Assembly (NCBI RefSeq): GCF_019693445.1
Contig: NZ_JAHRBL010000016.1
Location: 17,023-81,022 of the forward strand
Length of the DNA: 64,000 nt
Source of the DNA: Deinococcus aquaedulcis
GTDB taxonomy: Bacteria; Deinococcota; Deinococci; Deinococcales; Deinococcaceae
Reading direction: 5' to 3'
Below, in pieces: positions 48,125 to 57,994 of the stretch; position 1 is the first letter of the stretch; each line of letters begins with the position of its first letter. The position numbers were made by a program, and so were the translations under genes. The notes below the pieces were generated by a model that was not told the DNA's origin, searched no databases, and saw only the letters and a program-made list of their open reading frames with translations.

Positions 48125-50480
48125 GGGGCAGGGTCTCCGGGTGGAACTGGCGGGCGCGGGTTAGGGCCCAGTAGATGGCTTCGGGGGTGGCGGGGCTGGC
48201 CAGCAGGGTGGGCTGGTCCGGCGGGCCAAAGGCCGCGCAGGCGGCCCGCAGCGCCTCGCGCACCGAGATCGCCAGCATCAGGGGCGGCTCGCCCACGGCC
48301 TTGGAGCCGTAGATCACGCCGTTTTCCGCCGCGTTTTCCAGCAGGGCCACATTGAATTCGGCGGGCAACTCGCTGAAGCTGGGCAGCTTGTAGGTGCTGG
48401 CCGAGTTGGTCAGCAGCCGCCCCCGCCCCGGGCCCTCCGATTCATCCCAGCGCAGCTCTTCGAGGGTCAGCCAGCCCACGCCCTGCAGGTAACCGCCCTC
48501 CACCTGCCCCAGGTCAATCAGCGGCGAGAGGCTCTGGCCCACGTCGTGCAGCAGGTCGGCCCGGCGCACGCTGTAGGCCCCGGTAAAGCCGCAGACCTCC
48601 ACTTCCGAGACGGACGCGCCGTAGGAAAAGTATTTGAACGGCTCGCCCTGCATGGCCTCGCGGTCCCAGTGCAGGCCCGGGGTACGGTAAAAGCCGGCGG
48701 CCCACAGCGGGGTGCGGCGGAAGTAGGCCGCCTGCACCAATTCGGCAAAGGGCAGACCGCGCTCCGGGTGGCCCAGGGGGAAGACCTGCCCGGCCTCAAA
48801 GCACACGTCGTCCGGGTGCACACCCAGCTGGCCGGCCGCCACCTCGGCCAGCCGGGCGCGGATCTGGTCGCAGGCGTCTTTCACGGCCCCGCCGTTCAGG
48901 TCAGCGCCGGAACTGGCGGCAGTGGCGCTGGTGTTGGGCACCTTGTCGGTGCGGGTGGGCGCCAGGCGCACGCTTGAATACGGCACGCCCAATGCCGACG
49001 CCGCCACCTGCAGCATCTTGGTGTGCAGACCCTGGCCCATTTCGGTGCCGCCGTGGTTGACCAGCACGCTGCCGTCGCGGTACACGTGCACCAGCGCACC
49101 CGCCTGGTTGTAGGCGGTGAAGTTGAAGGAAATGCCGAACTTGACCGGCGTGATCGCCAGCCCGCGCTTGCGGTGCGGGTGCGCGGCGTTAAAGGCCGCG
49201 ACCTGGGCCAGCCGACCCTGAAAGTCGCTGGTGCCCAGTAGGGTGTTCCACACCGTCTCCAGGCGCTCGGCGTGGCGCACGGCCTGGCCGTAGGGGGTGC
49301 TCTGGCCGGGCGGGTAGAAGTTGCGCGCGCGCAATTCGTGGGGCGAGAGGCCAAGCAGCGGCGCGACGCGGCCCAGGAGGTCTTCGGTGACCAGCATCCC
49401 CTGAGGGCCCCCGAAGCCCCGGAAGGCCGTTTGCGAGGTCTTATGCGTTCGGGCAATGCGGCCGTGCGCCTCGATATGGGGAATGTAATAGGCGTTGTCG
49501 AGGTGACACAGGGCGCGCGCCATGACCGGCTCGGACAGGTCCAGGCTCCAGCCGCCGTCGCTGGTCAGGGTGACCTGCAGGGCGGTGAAGCGGCCCTGGT
49601 CGTCAAATCCCGCTTTCCAGCGTGCGTGGAAGGGGTGGCGCTTGCCCGTCAGCGTGAGGTCCTGGGTGCGGTTCAGGCGCAGCCGCACCGGGCGCCCGGT
49701 CAGGGTGGCGCCCAGCGCGGCGATGGCTGCGTAGCCGTGGGGCTGCATCTCCTTGCCGCCAAAGCCGCCGCCCATGCGCAGGCACTGCACGGTCACCGTG
49801 TGCGAGGGCAGCCCCAGCACATGCGCGGTGATCTCCTGGGTTTCGCTGGGGTGCTGGGTGCTGGACTGCACGAACACCTGCCCGGCCTCGTCCACATGGG
49901 CCAGGGCCGCGTGGGTTTCCAGGTAAAAGTGTTCCTGGCCGCCCAGCTCGAATTCACCTTCAAAGAGGTGGGCCGCCTGGGCAAACCCCACCGCCACGTC
50001 GCCCCGGCGCAGGGTGGACTGGGCGCCCTGGAACGAGCCAGCGGCAATGGCTTCCCCCAGGGTGATGATGGACGGCAGCGGCTCGTAGGTGACCGCCACC
50101 GCCGCCGCACCCTGGCGGGCCGCCTCTTCAGAGTCGCCCAGCACCCAGCAGACGGCGTGGCCGTGGTACATAACTTCAGATGGAAACAGAGGCTCGTCGC
50201 CCTTCACGCCCGCGTCGTTCACGCCGGGCACGTCGGCAGCGGTGAGCACACGGGCCACCCCGGGCACGGCCAGGGCGGGGGCGGGGTCCAAGGCCACCAC
50301 CCGGGCGTGGGCGTGGGGCGCCTGCACCGGCCACGCGTGCAGCAGCCCAGCCAGCCGAACGCCCAGGTCATCGGTGTACAGCGCCTGCCCGGTGACGTGG
50401 GCGGCGGCGCTTTCGTGGGGCAGGGGGGCCCCGACGGGGCCGGACGTGGGGGGGGTGGGCAGGGCAGGGTCAGAGGACAT
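48117..50480 (-). CDS. xdhB: Xanthine dehydrogenase, molybdopterin-binding subunit
   Basis: 787 aa. Molybdenum hydroxylase large subunit with VGAPLPHESAAAHVTGQALYTDD at the start, GQEHFYLETHAALA, GGGFGGKEMQPHGYAAIAAL, AFRGFGGPQGM (Mo-pterin contact), NHGGTEMGQGLHTKMLQVAASALG and GSKAVGEPPLMLAISV with the catalytic Glu near the C-terminus. It hydroxylates hypoxanthine and xanthine to urate. It starts at ATG 50480, 36 nt after xdhA. The gene order xdhA-xdhB-xdhC-guaD is a standard purine degradation operon. Confidence 0.95.
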   Translation of the reverse strand: MSSDPALPTPPTSGPVGAPLPHESAAAHVTGQALYTDDLGVRLAGLLHAWPVQAPHAHARVVALDPAPALAVPGVARVLTAADVPGVNDAGVKGDEPLFPSEVMYHGHAVCWVLGDSEEAARQGAAAVAVTYEPLPSIITLGEAIAAGSFQGAQSTLRRGDVAVGFAQAAHLFEGEFELGGQEHFYLETHAALAHVDEAGQVFVQSSTQHPSETQEITAHVLGLPSHTVTVQCLRMGGGFGGKEMQPHGYAAIAALGATLTGRPVRLRLNRTQDLTLTGKRHPFHARWKAGFDDQGRFTALQVTLTSDGGWSLDLSEPVMARALCHLDNAYYIPHIEAHGRIARTHKTSQTAFRGFGGPQGMLVTEDLLGRVAPLLGLSPHELRARNFYPPGQSTPYGQAVRHAERLETVWNTLLGTSDFQGRLAQVAAFNAAHPHRKRGLAITPVKFGISFNFTAYNQAGALVHVYRDGSVLVNHGGTEMGQGLHTKMLQVAASALGVPYSSVRLAPTRTDKVPNTSATAASSGADLNGGAVKDACDQIRARLAEVAAGQLGVHPDDVCFEAGQVFPLGHPERGLPFAELVQAAYFRRTPLWAAGFYRTPGLHWDREAMQGEPFKYFSYGASVSEVEVCGFTGAYSVRRADLLHDVGQSLSPLIDLGQVEGGYLQGVGWLTLEELRWDESEGPGRGRLLTNSASTYKLPSFSELPAEFNVALLENAAENGVIYGSKAVGEPPLMLAISVREALRAACAAFGPPDQPTLLASPATPEAIYWALTRARQFHPETLPHD

Positions 50481-50516
50481 GGGGGGCCTCCGGTGGGGTG
50501 GGGCGGACAGAGGGGC

Positions 50517-51923
<1,407 letters not shown>

Positions 51924-52107
51924 GTTCCTCCTTGCCGCCAGAAAGCGGGCTGCCCGGCGCGGCCCCTGCCCCGGGTGGGGAAGGCCGCGCATGGTTCACG
52001 CCGGACGTGCAAAAGGGGGCGGGCTGCCGGTTATCCATGCAGAACGACAGCCGGGTTGTGGGTAGATTCAGGATAGTACAGCGGGGCGGTGGATGGGGCC
52101 GGTTACT

Positions 52108-52146
52108 GGGATCACGCTAGAGTTGGAACCGTTTTTCCCGCTAAGC
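52108..52146 (+). repeat. Left terminal inverted repeat of cassette B
   Basis: 39 bp starting GGGATCACGCTAGAGTTGG and ending CCCGCTAAGC. It shares the TAGAGTTGGAAC core with cassette A's left end. Confidence 0.8.
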
Positions 52147-52181
52147 CTGCGTGAATCTCAACATCGACAAGTCCGGGTCTG

Positions 52182-52187
52182 TAGAGT
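52182..52187 (+). promoter_or_regulatory. -10 box of the propeller gene
   Basis: TAGAGT, 7 nt before the GTG at 52195, gives a leaderless start. Curiously it lies in TAGAGTTGGG, a partial copy of the terminal repeat core. Confidence 0.5.
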
Positions 52188-52194
52188 TGGGTGC

Positions 52195-53202
52195 GTGAAG
52201 TCCCAACCCATGTGGTCATACCGCGCTCACTGGGCAGTGCATGTCTTGGAGCGCGTTGAGCACAAGTTGATCGTGCCGGTTCGTCGAACTTCACTGGCTG
52301 CTCTTGATCTCGTGACGGGCGAAGAATTATGGCGAACCCGGCGGCAGGAGGTCGTCTCATGGGACATCGCCACAACGACAACACACGCGTTCGTTCGTGG
52401 TCGCCAATCGCTCACAGCGCTGTTGCTCTCGACAGGTGAAGTGGTTTGGCAGATAGCCGTACCACCGTTTTCCGGCTGGATTCATGCGGTTCAGGACACC
52501 GTGATGATCGGAGGCTGGCGGGGGTATTCCCCGATCCAGGCTTACGACACGAAGGATGGATGCGTCGTGTGGACGCATCCGCTTCACGGTGCGCCCATTC
52601 GAACTGGAATTTACGCTCCTCTTAAAGCCGCTTTTTATATCAGTGCCAATGGCAAAATCACCTTTCTACGGCTCACCGATGGGCAGGTCGGGCATGAACT
52701 GGAGTTCTCAGATCTGGATATAAAACAGCGTGTTGATTTCATCCCGAAGGGTGCGCTTGGAAGGCGAGGGGCATCACTCCTCGTACGGGGAGCAAACACT
52801 CGTATCTACCGCATCATGGGCTCAGAAATCGCGGTCGAATGCCATACCTTAGGGCAGCAACCAGTCACCCAGGTGCTTGAGGATCAAAGAGGAGAACTGT
52901 TCTTTTTCGATGATAGAGGCAGCCTTTGCGTCTATGATTTCGGTGATGGCGTGACCAGCACTGTGGGCTGGCCTGCTCATAATGCTGCTTGGTCTTCCCC
53001 TGTCACACGTACTCATGACGGATCGGTGGTTGTAGGTACGTCGTTCGGCCAATTGCTTCGATTTAGACCAGGGGGACAGGTCCCTGGGCAGCAGACAGTA
53101 GGCAGGCGCATCCTCACGAAATTGCACGTGCTTGGCGACCTTGTTGTGTTTGGGACACAGAGTGGCGAGGTCGTGGCCTGGCGTTGGGAAGACCTCCGGT
53201 AA
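52195..53202 (+). CDS. PQQ-like beta-propeller protein, passenger of cassette B
   Basis: 335 aa. Repeated beta-blade motifs of the PQQ/quinoprotein-like type: LVTGEELWRTRR, LSTGEVVWQIAV, YDTKDGCVVWTHPL and LTDGQVGHELEF, each a variant of the x-D-x-x-T-G-x-x-x-W turn, about one per 40-45 residues, giving six to seven blades. There is no signal peptide, so it is cytoplasmic, and no PQQ-dehydrogenase catalytic residues are visible. It is probably a binding scaffold. GTG at 52195 (start VKSQPMWSYR) is chosen by its -10; ATG at 52210 is the alternative. The only gene of cassette B. Confidence 0.82.
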   Translation: MKSQPMWSYRAHWAVHVLERVEHKLIVPVRRTSLAALDLVTGEELWRTRRQEVVSWDIATTTTHAFVRGRQSLTALLLSTGEVVWQIAVPPFSGWIHAVQDTVMIGGWRGYSPIQAYDTKDGCVVWTHPLHGAPIRTGIYAPLKAAFYISANGKITFLRLTDGQVGHELEFSDLDIKQRVDFIPKGALGRRGASLLVRGANTRIYRIMGSEIAVECHTLGQQPVTQVLEDQRGELFFFDDRGSLCVYDFGDGVTSTVGWPAHNAAWSSPVTRTHDGSVVVGTSFGQLLRFRPGGQVPGQQTVGRRILTKLHVLGDLVVFGTQSGEVVAWRWEDLR

Positions 53203-53224
53203 CTTACGGCACGATATGTCTAGC

Positions 53225-53238
53225 TGGGGTATACCCCA
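53225..53238. repeat. Perfect 14-bp palindrome after the propeller gene
   Basis: TGGGGTATACCCCA lies 22 nt after the stop codon and inside cassette B. It could be a terminator stem without a loop or a protein-binding site. The rest of 53203-53353 holds nothing recognisable. Confidence 0.45.
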
Positions 53239-53353
53239 ACCTTACACGCGTGCCATGCGATCAACACAGCGTTTCGCGTCCAGTTGAAGTCCATCTCGGC
53301 TCAAACTGACACCTGTCAGAGCGGGGCCAAACATCAACCTGACAGATCGGCAC

Positions 53354-53392
53354 GCTTACCGGGAATTTTCGTTCCAACTCTAGCGTGACCCA
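53354..53392 (-). repeat. Right terminal inverted repeat of cassette B
   Basis: 39 bp; read inward it starts TGGGTCACGCTAGAGTTGG and ends CCGGTAAGC. Next to it lies the TTACT duplication. Confidence 0.8.
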
Positions 53393-53498
53393 TTACTCTA
53401 GGCCACTGGGGGACAGAACGGGGGGCCAGGAGGGCGCGGTGTACTGTGCCGCTTCCTCCTGGCCCCTTTTTCGTGACTGGGCTTCCGCGCCTGGGCGC

Positions 53499-55010
53499 TT
53501 AGCGGCGGCCCCGGCCCCGCGCACGCTGTGGGCCCACACGGCCAGCGCCAGTGCCGGGGGTGGCGCCTTCGGGGCGGCGGGCCGGGCGGCCTCCCCCCTG
53601 CTGACCAGACGGGCGCCCCTCGCCCTGGCGGGGCCGCTGGGGCCGGTCACCGGACTGGGCCTGGGCCGGGCGGGCACTGCCGCTTCCCCCCGGGCGCCCG
53701 CCCGCGCCCCCGGGCTGACCAGCGCTGCGCCCGCCGCCTTGCCCACCCCGGCCCTGGCCCTGCTTTTCCTGAATGGCCTTGTCAATCTGGCCTTCTTCGC
53801 GGGTCAGCGGGGGGTGCAGGGCGGCGGGCAGCTTGCGGCGAATGCTCTGCCACAGGGCGCGCTGTTCGGGAATCAGCAGCACGAGGTTGGTGCCGGGGCG
53901 CCCGGCGCGGGCGGTGCGGCCCGAACGGTGCACATGGTCCTCGGCGGTGGAGGCCACGTCCATATGGATCACCAGGCGCACCTCGGGCAGGTCAATGCCG
54001 CGCCCGGCGATATCCGTGGCCACCAGCACGCGCGACTGGCCTTCACGCAGCAGGGTCATGGTACGCTCGCGCTTCTTCTGGTCCATGTTGCCTTCCAGGG
54101 CACTCACGGTCTCGGTGGGCAGCAGCGCGCCCAGCTTCTCGGCGCGGCGCTTGACGAGGTGCTTGGTGCGGCTGAAGATCACCACGCAGCCGCCGGGCTC
54201 GCGCAGGGCCTCGCGGGTGCGGGCGGCGGTCAGGTCCAGCACATCGTCGCGGGTGGTGTTGTGCAGTTCGTGGGTGGCCCCGGTGGCGCCGCCCAGCACG
54301 TCGCCGGGGTTGGCCGCGTCACTCGCGGGGGTGGCCGGGGCAATGTCAATGCGCTGCGGGTCTTCCATGAAGCGCTCGGCCACCGCGCGAATCTCGGCCG
54401 GGAAGGTGGCGGAGGCCATGGCGATCTGCAGGTGGCCTTTGCCCGCCCGCTGCGCCTGCGCGGCGCGCAGAATGTCGCCCACATCGCGCAGGAAGCCCAG
54501 GGAGAGCAGCTCGTCGGCTTCGTCCAGCACGGCGTATTTCAGGCCCGCAAGGCTGAGTTCCTGACGGTTGATCAGGTCTTTCAGGCGCCCGGGGGTGCCG
54601 GCAATCAGGCCCTTGCCAGTGGCTTCAGAGCGGGTCTGCCCGGGGGTGATGCCGCCGGTGATCCGCCCGGCGGGCATGCCCAGCTCGCGCGCCACATCGC
54701 GGATCTGCACCGCCAGTTCGCGGGTGGGGGTCACCACCAGCACCTCGGGGCGCATGCCGCGCACAGGCGTCATGCCAATGCCGCGCGCAGCGGCGGGAAT
54801 CAGAAAGGCCAGCGTTTTGCCGCTGCCGGTGCGGGCGGTGGTGATCACGTCGCGCCCGGCCAGCAGCGCGGGAATGGCCCCGGCCTGAACGGGGGTGGGG
54901 GTGCGGTTCCCCAGCAGGGCGGTCCAGTCGGCGCTGGGGGTCAGGGGGGCGGCCACAGGGGTGGCAGGCGACGCAGCAGGCGTGCGCCGGGGTTTATTCG
55001 TTGAGGTCAT
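53499..55010 (-). CDS. DEAD-box RNA helicase with basic Gly/Arg-rich tail
   Basis: 503 aa. Q-motif-like NRTPTPVQAGAIPALL, motif I ARTGSGKT, Ia PTRELAVQI, Ib TPGRL, II DEAD (VLDEADELLSLGF), III SAT (MASATF), IV VVIFSRTKHLV, V VATDIAGRGIDLP and VI HRSGRTARAG are all present. From about residue 400 a Gln/Gly/Arg/Pro-rich low-complexity tail ends RARGRGRR, likely an RNA-binding and phase-separating tail. It unwinds RNA (ribosome assembly, mRNA decay, cold response). The ATG at 55010 has an AAGGA site; upstream in-frame residues to 55358 are not helicase-like. It is not clearly operonic. Confidence 0.93.
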   Translation of the reverse strand: MTSTNKPRRTPAASPATPVAAPLTPSADWTALLGNRTPTPVQAGAIPALLAGRDVITTARTGSGKTLAFLIPAAARGIGMTPVRGMRPEVLVVTPTRELAVQIRDVARELGMPAGRITGGITPGQTRSEATGKGLIAGTPGRLKDLINRQELSLAGLKYAVLDEADELLSLGFLRDVGDILRAAQAQRAGKGHLQIAMASATFPAEIRAVAERFMEDPQRIDIAPATPASDAANPGDVLGGATGATHELHNTTRDDVLDLTAARTREALREPGGCVVIFSRTKHLVKRRAEKLGALLPTETVSALEGNMDQKKRERTMTLLREGQSRVLVATDIAGRGIDLPEVRLVIHMDVASTAEDHVHRSGRTARAGRPGTNLVLLIPEQRALWQSIRRKLPAALHPPLTREEGQIDKAIQEKQGQGRGGQGGGRSAGQPGGAGGRPGGSGSARPAQAQSGDRPQRPRQGEGRPSGQQGGGRPARRPEGATPGTGAGRVGPQRARGRGRR

Positions 55011-55222
55011 GCGAGGTCCTTCCAGAGGTCCACCGGGGGCGCGCCGCGCGGGACCAGGGGCAATAAGGGACGCGCCGGCCACAAGGCGGGCAGGACGCGT
55101 CCAGGCGAGCGCCTCCAGCCACCCGGCGACGCCAGGGGCGGGGCAAGACGGACCATGCGCCTCGGCCCGTGCTGCCTCCACTATGCCGGATAAAGCCCCC
55201 CAGACCCAAATGGGCGCCCCGG

Positions 55223-55228
55223 TAGGAT
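55223..55228 (+). promoter_or_regulatory. -10 box for the DUF1801 gene
   Basis: TAGGAT, 6 nt before the ATG at 55235: leaderless layout. Confidence 0.5.
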
Positions 55229-55234
55229 GGGGCG

Positions 55235-55636
55235 ATGACCCCCCAGCCACCCACGCCGCCGCACGCTCCGGCCCTGATCTCCGAAAAAATTGCTGGCCTG
55301 AACGACTGGCGGGGCGAGACCCTGGCCCGGGTGCGCGCGCTGATTCTGGCAGCGGCACCCGGCATTCAGGAGGAATGGAAATGGGACACCCCGGTGTGGT
55401 CTTGCGGCGGCATCGTGTGTACCGGCGAGGTCTACAAGGCGGCCGTCAAGCTGACCTTTCCCCAGGGTGCGGCGCTGCCCGACCCGGGCGGGCTGTTCAA
55501 CGCCAGCCTGGAGAGCAAGGTGCGCCGGGCGATTGACCTGCGCGAAGGAACCGCATTGGACGAGCCGGCTTTTCAGGCACTGGTGCGCGCGGCGGCGGCA
55601 CTGAACGAGGAGAAGCGCGCCTCCAAAAAGGGCTGA
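55235..55636 (+). CDS. DUF1801-family protein (YdhG-like)
   Basis: 133 aa. Family pattern: LARVRALILAAAPGIQEEWKWDTPVWSCGGIVCTGEVYKAAVKLTFPQGAALPDP, with the W-x-x-P-V/x-W stretch, and a C-terminal ALNEEKRASKKG. The fold is small and alpha/beta; the family function is unknown (iron-binding or stress roles have been suggested). Monocistronic, convergent with glgC, whose stop lies 8 nt away. Confidence 0.8.
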   Translation: MTPQPPTPPHAPALISEKIAGLNDWRGETLARVRALILAAAPGIQEEWKWDTPVWSCGGIVCTGEVYKAAVKLTFPQGAALPDPGGLFNASLESKVRRAIDLREGTALDEPAFQALVRAAAALNEEKRASKKG

Positions 55637-55644
55637 AGCGCAAC

Positions 55645-56871
55645 CTACATCTCGGGGCCCGGCTCGACCTCGGCGCCGCCTTTGACAGGCTCGTTCACCC
55701 GGGCGCGGGCACCCACCAGTGTTAGCTTCTGGCCGCCGCCCACGTTGGCGCCCAGCTGCGCTTCCTCGTCCACGATGGCGCGGCGTACCCGCACGCCTGC
55801 GCGCACCACCACGTCGCGCAACAGCACGCTGTCTTCGACGGTGGCGCCCTCTTCGACGATCACACCGGGCGCCAGCACCGAGCCGCGCACCGTGCCCGCC
55901 ACCCGGCACCCGTAGGATACGAGGCTGCCGGCCACCTTCGCCCCCGCTTCCAGCCGCGCGGGCATGCGCGGAATGCTGGAGGTCAGGATGGGCCACTCGG
56001 GGTCGTCCAGGGTCACGGCCTGGGCGTGCAGCACGTCCTGGTGCGCGCGCCAGTAGGCCTCGGGCAGGCCCACATCCAGCCAGTAGCCGCCCAGGTTGGT
56101 GGCGCGGGCCTCGCCAGCAGCCACGAAGGCGGGAATCAGTTCGTGGCCGAAGTCGCCCAGGCGCTCGCCTTCGCCCTTGGCCTTGTGCAGGCGCTCCAGC
56201 TGCTTCAGCAGTTTGGGGGCGTCGTACACGAAGATCTCCGTGGTGATGGTCTGGCTGCGGGGATGCTCGGGCTTGTAGTCAAAGTCCGTCACCTGTCCCT
56301 CGCGGTTCACCTTCACCACGCCGAAGCGGGAGGCGTCCTCGCCTTCAGGCACCCTGGTCGTCACCATCGTCACGGCGGCGCCACTGTTCAGGTGCTCCTC
56401 AATGACCGGGCGGTAATCCAGCGTGTACACATGATCGGCCGAGAGCACCAGCAGCACATCCGGCTGGTACTGGCGAATCAGGCGGCGGTGAATGAACAGG
56501 GCGTCGGCGTTGCCGGAAGCGAAGCCGCCCTCGGCCTCGGCACCGCTGAAGGGCGGCAGCACCTGCAGGCCGCCGTGGGTGCGGTCCAGGTCCCAGGGGC
56601 GGCCACTGCCCAGGTGGTCGTTCAGGGTGTGTAGTTCGTATTCCTCGATCACCCACACGTCGCTCAGGCCGCTGTGTACGCAGTTGCTGAGGGCGAAGTC
56701 AATCAGGCGGTAGGTGCCGGCAAAGGTGAGGGTGGGCTTGGCCCGCTCCTGGGTGAGCACGCCCAGGCGTTTGCCCTTGCCCCCGGCCAGGATGATTGCC
56801 AGCACGCGCTTGCCGCGCACGCGGGTGCCGCGCCCAGTGGGCCCACTGCTCAGACTGCGGGAAGACGCCAT
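55645..56871 (-). CDS. glgC: Glucose-1-phosphate adenylyltransferase
   Basis: 408 aa. Nucleotidyltransferase signature ILAGGKGKRLGVLTQERAKP (P-loop), then TYRLIDFALSNCVHSGL, GNADALFI, VLSADHVYTLDY, GYWLDVGLPEAYWRAHQ (sugar-phosphate site) and a C-terminal left-handed beta helix (GCRVAGTVRGSVLAPGVIVEEGATVEDSVLLRDVVV). It makes ADP-glucose for glycogen synthesis. The ATG at 56871 gives an extra ~20 residues before the conserved core; a later start near residue 18 (GTG) is possible. No other glg gene is next to it. Confidence 0.95.
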   Translation of the reverse strand: MASSRSLSSGPTGRGTRVRGKRVLAIILAGGKGKRLGVLTQERAKPTLTFAGTYRLIDFALSNCVHSGLSDVWVIEEYELHTLNDHLGSGRPWDLDRTHGGLQVLPPFSGAEAEGGFASGNADALFIHRRLIRQYQPDVLLVLSADHVYTLDYRPVIEEHLNSGAAVTMVTTRVPEGEDASRFGVVKVNREGQVTDFDYKPEHPRSQTITTEIFVYDAPKLLKQLERLHKAKGEGERLGDFGHELIPAFVAAGEARATNLGGYWLDVGLPEAYWRAHQDVLHAQAVTLDDPEWPILTSSIPRMPARLEAGAKVAGSLVSYGCRVAGTVRGSVLAPGVIVEEGATVEDSVLLRDVVVRAGVRVRRAIVDEEAQLGANVGGGQKLTLVGARARVNEPVKGGAEVEPGPEM

Positions 56872-56979
56872 GCCGCGAGTCTCGGGGGCGGGGCTGGGGA
56901 GGCGGGTGTGGGCGGCGTAAGGGGGGGTTTATGGGCGTGGCGGGTCGGGGAGCAGGCGAGGCCCGGTGGTGCGCCAAAC

Positions 56980-57441
56980 GGGGCAAGATGTGAACGGCTG
57001 GAAGCTGAGGAAGCAATTGCTCAGTGCGTCGCCGCTTGGACAGATTGGGGAGCGGCAGCTCTGCATGAATGGAGCCGGATTGATCCACACTGGAAGCGTA
57101 AGCACGACGAGCTATTCCAACCGCTGTACCAAGAATGGGCAGTAAGCGTGCGGGATGTAGGGCGAGGCTGCTTTCCTCGCGTGAGGCGCCTCCCTTGCCG
57201 AATGGTGGGAAAGCGCGCCCGATCTGTGGCGCTGGCTGTGGCGTGGGCTGCATGGCTGGCTGGAGCAGCACTTACGACAGTGGCCGCAGCAATTGCCTGA
57301 GGCACTGGGCGTGCCAGTGGAAGAATGACAACACCTTGTGCGAGAGGCGGCTACGGCTGAGGATCATGCTCTGGTGCTTGCTGTCTGCGCTTGGAGTGGG
57401 CGCAAGAGAGAAGCCGCCCCACTTCCCTGTTAGGAGAATGA
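56980..57441 (+). pseudogene. Decayed gene remnant of unknown family
   Basis: Stretches that look like protein appear in changing frames. The first is around 57000-57135 (LEAEEAIAQCVAAWTDWG, then HWKRKHDELFQPLYQEW). A second lies in another frame around 57200-57325 (WWESAPDLWRWLWRGLHGWL, then RQWPQQLPEALGVPVEE). After a TGA in that same frame comes QHLVREAATAEDHALVLAVC up to 57441. One frameshift and one stop would join them into a Trp-rich protein. I recognise no family. It lies beyond the RHS immunity gene on the opposite strand; 56872-56979 shows nothing. Confidence 0.35.
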
Positions 57442-57496
57442 GGCGGCTGGTAGTTACAAGGCAGTTGTCAATGTGAGTGTTAATTCCCGACCGGGC

Positions 57497-57994
57497 TCAT
57501 TCAGATCTTCTGAAAATTTTGACCACGTAGCTTCTTAAAGAAGATTGACACATGGGGCACAAAAGAGGTCGAAAATTCATCATCTTTTGCCTAAGGAGGT
57601 CAGGCTTGCCTGGATAGCCATCCCCGCCATCAACTACCAGCGTATCTAGCTCTGTTTTGCAAACAGAGCAATTCATTTTTAAAAAGTGAGTTATGATAGA
57701 TTTCTTAAAAGCCGCCTGCAGAATCTGTATATCCCTCTTATATAGTTTACGCATTTCAAAGGATTCGATATTGATCTCAAATAATATGATTCTGGCAGCA
57801 GCTGGATAATCGTATGGATTATTCGAGAATACAATCACCCCGCAGTCGTCAGCTCGTCTAATGAGATCTCCAGCCTTTTGACTTACTCTCACAAGAGAAT
57901 TAAATATCTCAGGTAGTTCAATTGAGTTAGGATCAATATAGATGTAGTTTACACCTTCAGAACTAACGTTTAAGTGTGCCACAGCTGACTCCAT
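57497..57994 (-). CDS. Probable immunity protein for the RHS toxin, with zinc-ribbon tail
   Basis: 165 aa, AT-rich codons. The ATG at 57994 lies inside the 3' end of the RHS gene (32-nt overlap in another frame), the usual place for an immunity gene. N-terminal part: alpha/beta with VNYIYIDPNS and CGVIVFSNNPYDYP. The C-terminus carries CSVCKTELD and, some 30 residues on, CPMCQSSL, a CxxC...CxxC zinc-ribbon pair, unusual for an immunity protein. No known immunity family was recognised. The role is inferred from position only. Confidence 0.7.
   Translation of the reverse strand: MESAVAHLNVSSEGVNYIYIDPNSIELPEIFNSLVRVSQKAGDLIRRADDCGVIVFSNNPYDYPAAARIILFEINIESFEMRKLYKRDIQILQAAFKKSIITHFLKMNCSVCKTELDTLVVDGGDGYPGKPDLLRQKMMNFRPLLCPMCQSSLRSYVVKIFRRSE

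Larger units (their letters stand above)
52108..53392. mobile_element. Tn3-type inverted-repeat cassette B carrying a beta-propeller gene
   Basis: 1285 bp bounded by 39-bp inverted repeats (52108-52146 and 53354-53392) and flanked by a perfect 5-bp direct duplication TTACT (52103-52107 and 53393-53397), the size Tn3-family transposases create. The right end read inward contains GGAACGAAAATTCCCGGTAAGC. This closely parallels the inner part of the classic Tn3 repeat, GGAACGAAAACTCACGTTAAG. No transposase or resolvase is inside; the only gene is a PQQ-like propeller protein. GC content is lower than in the neighbours. Confidence 0.82.
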
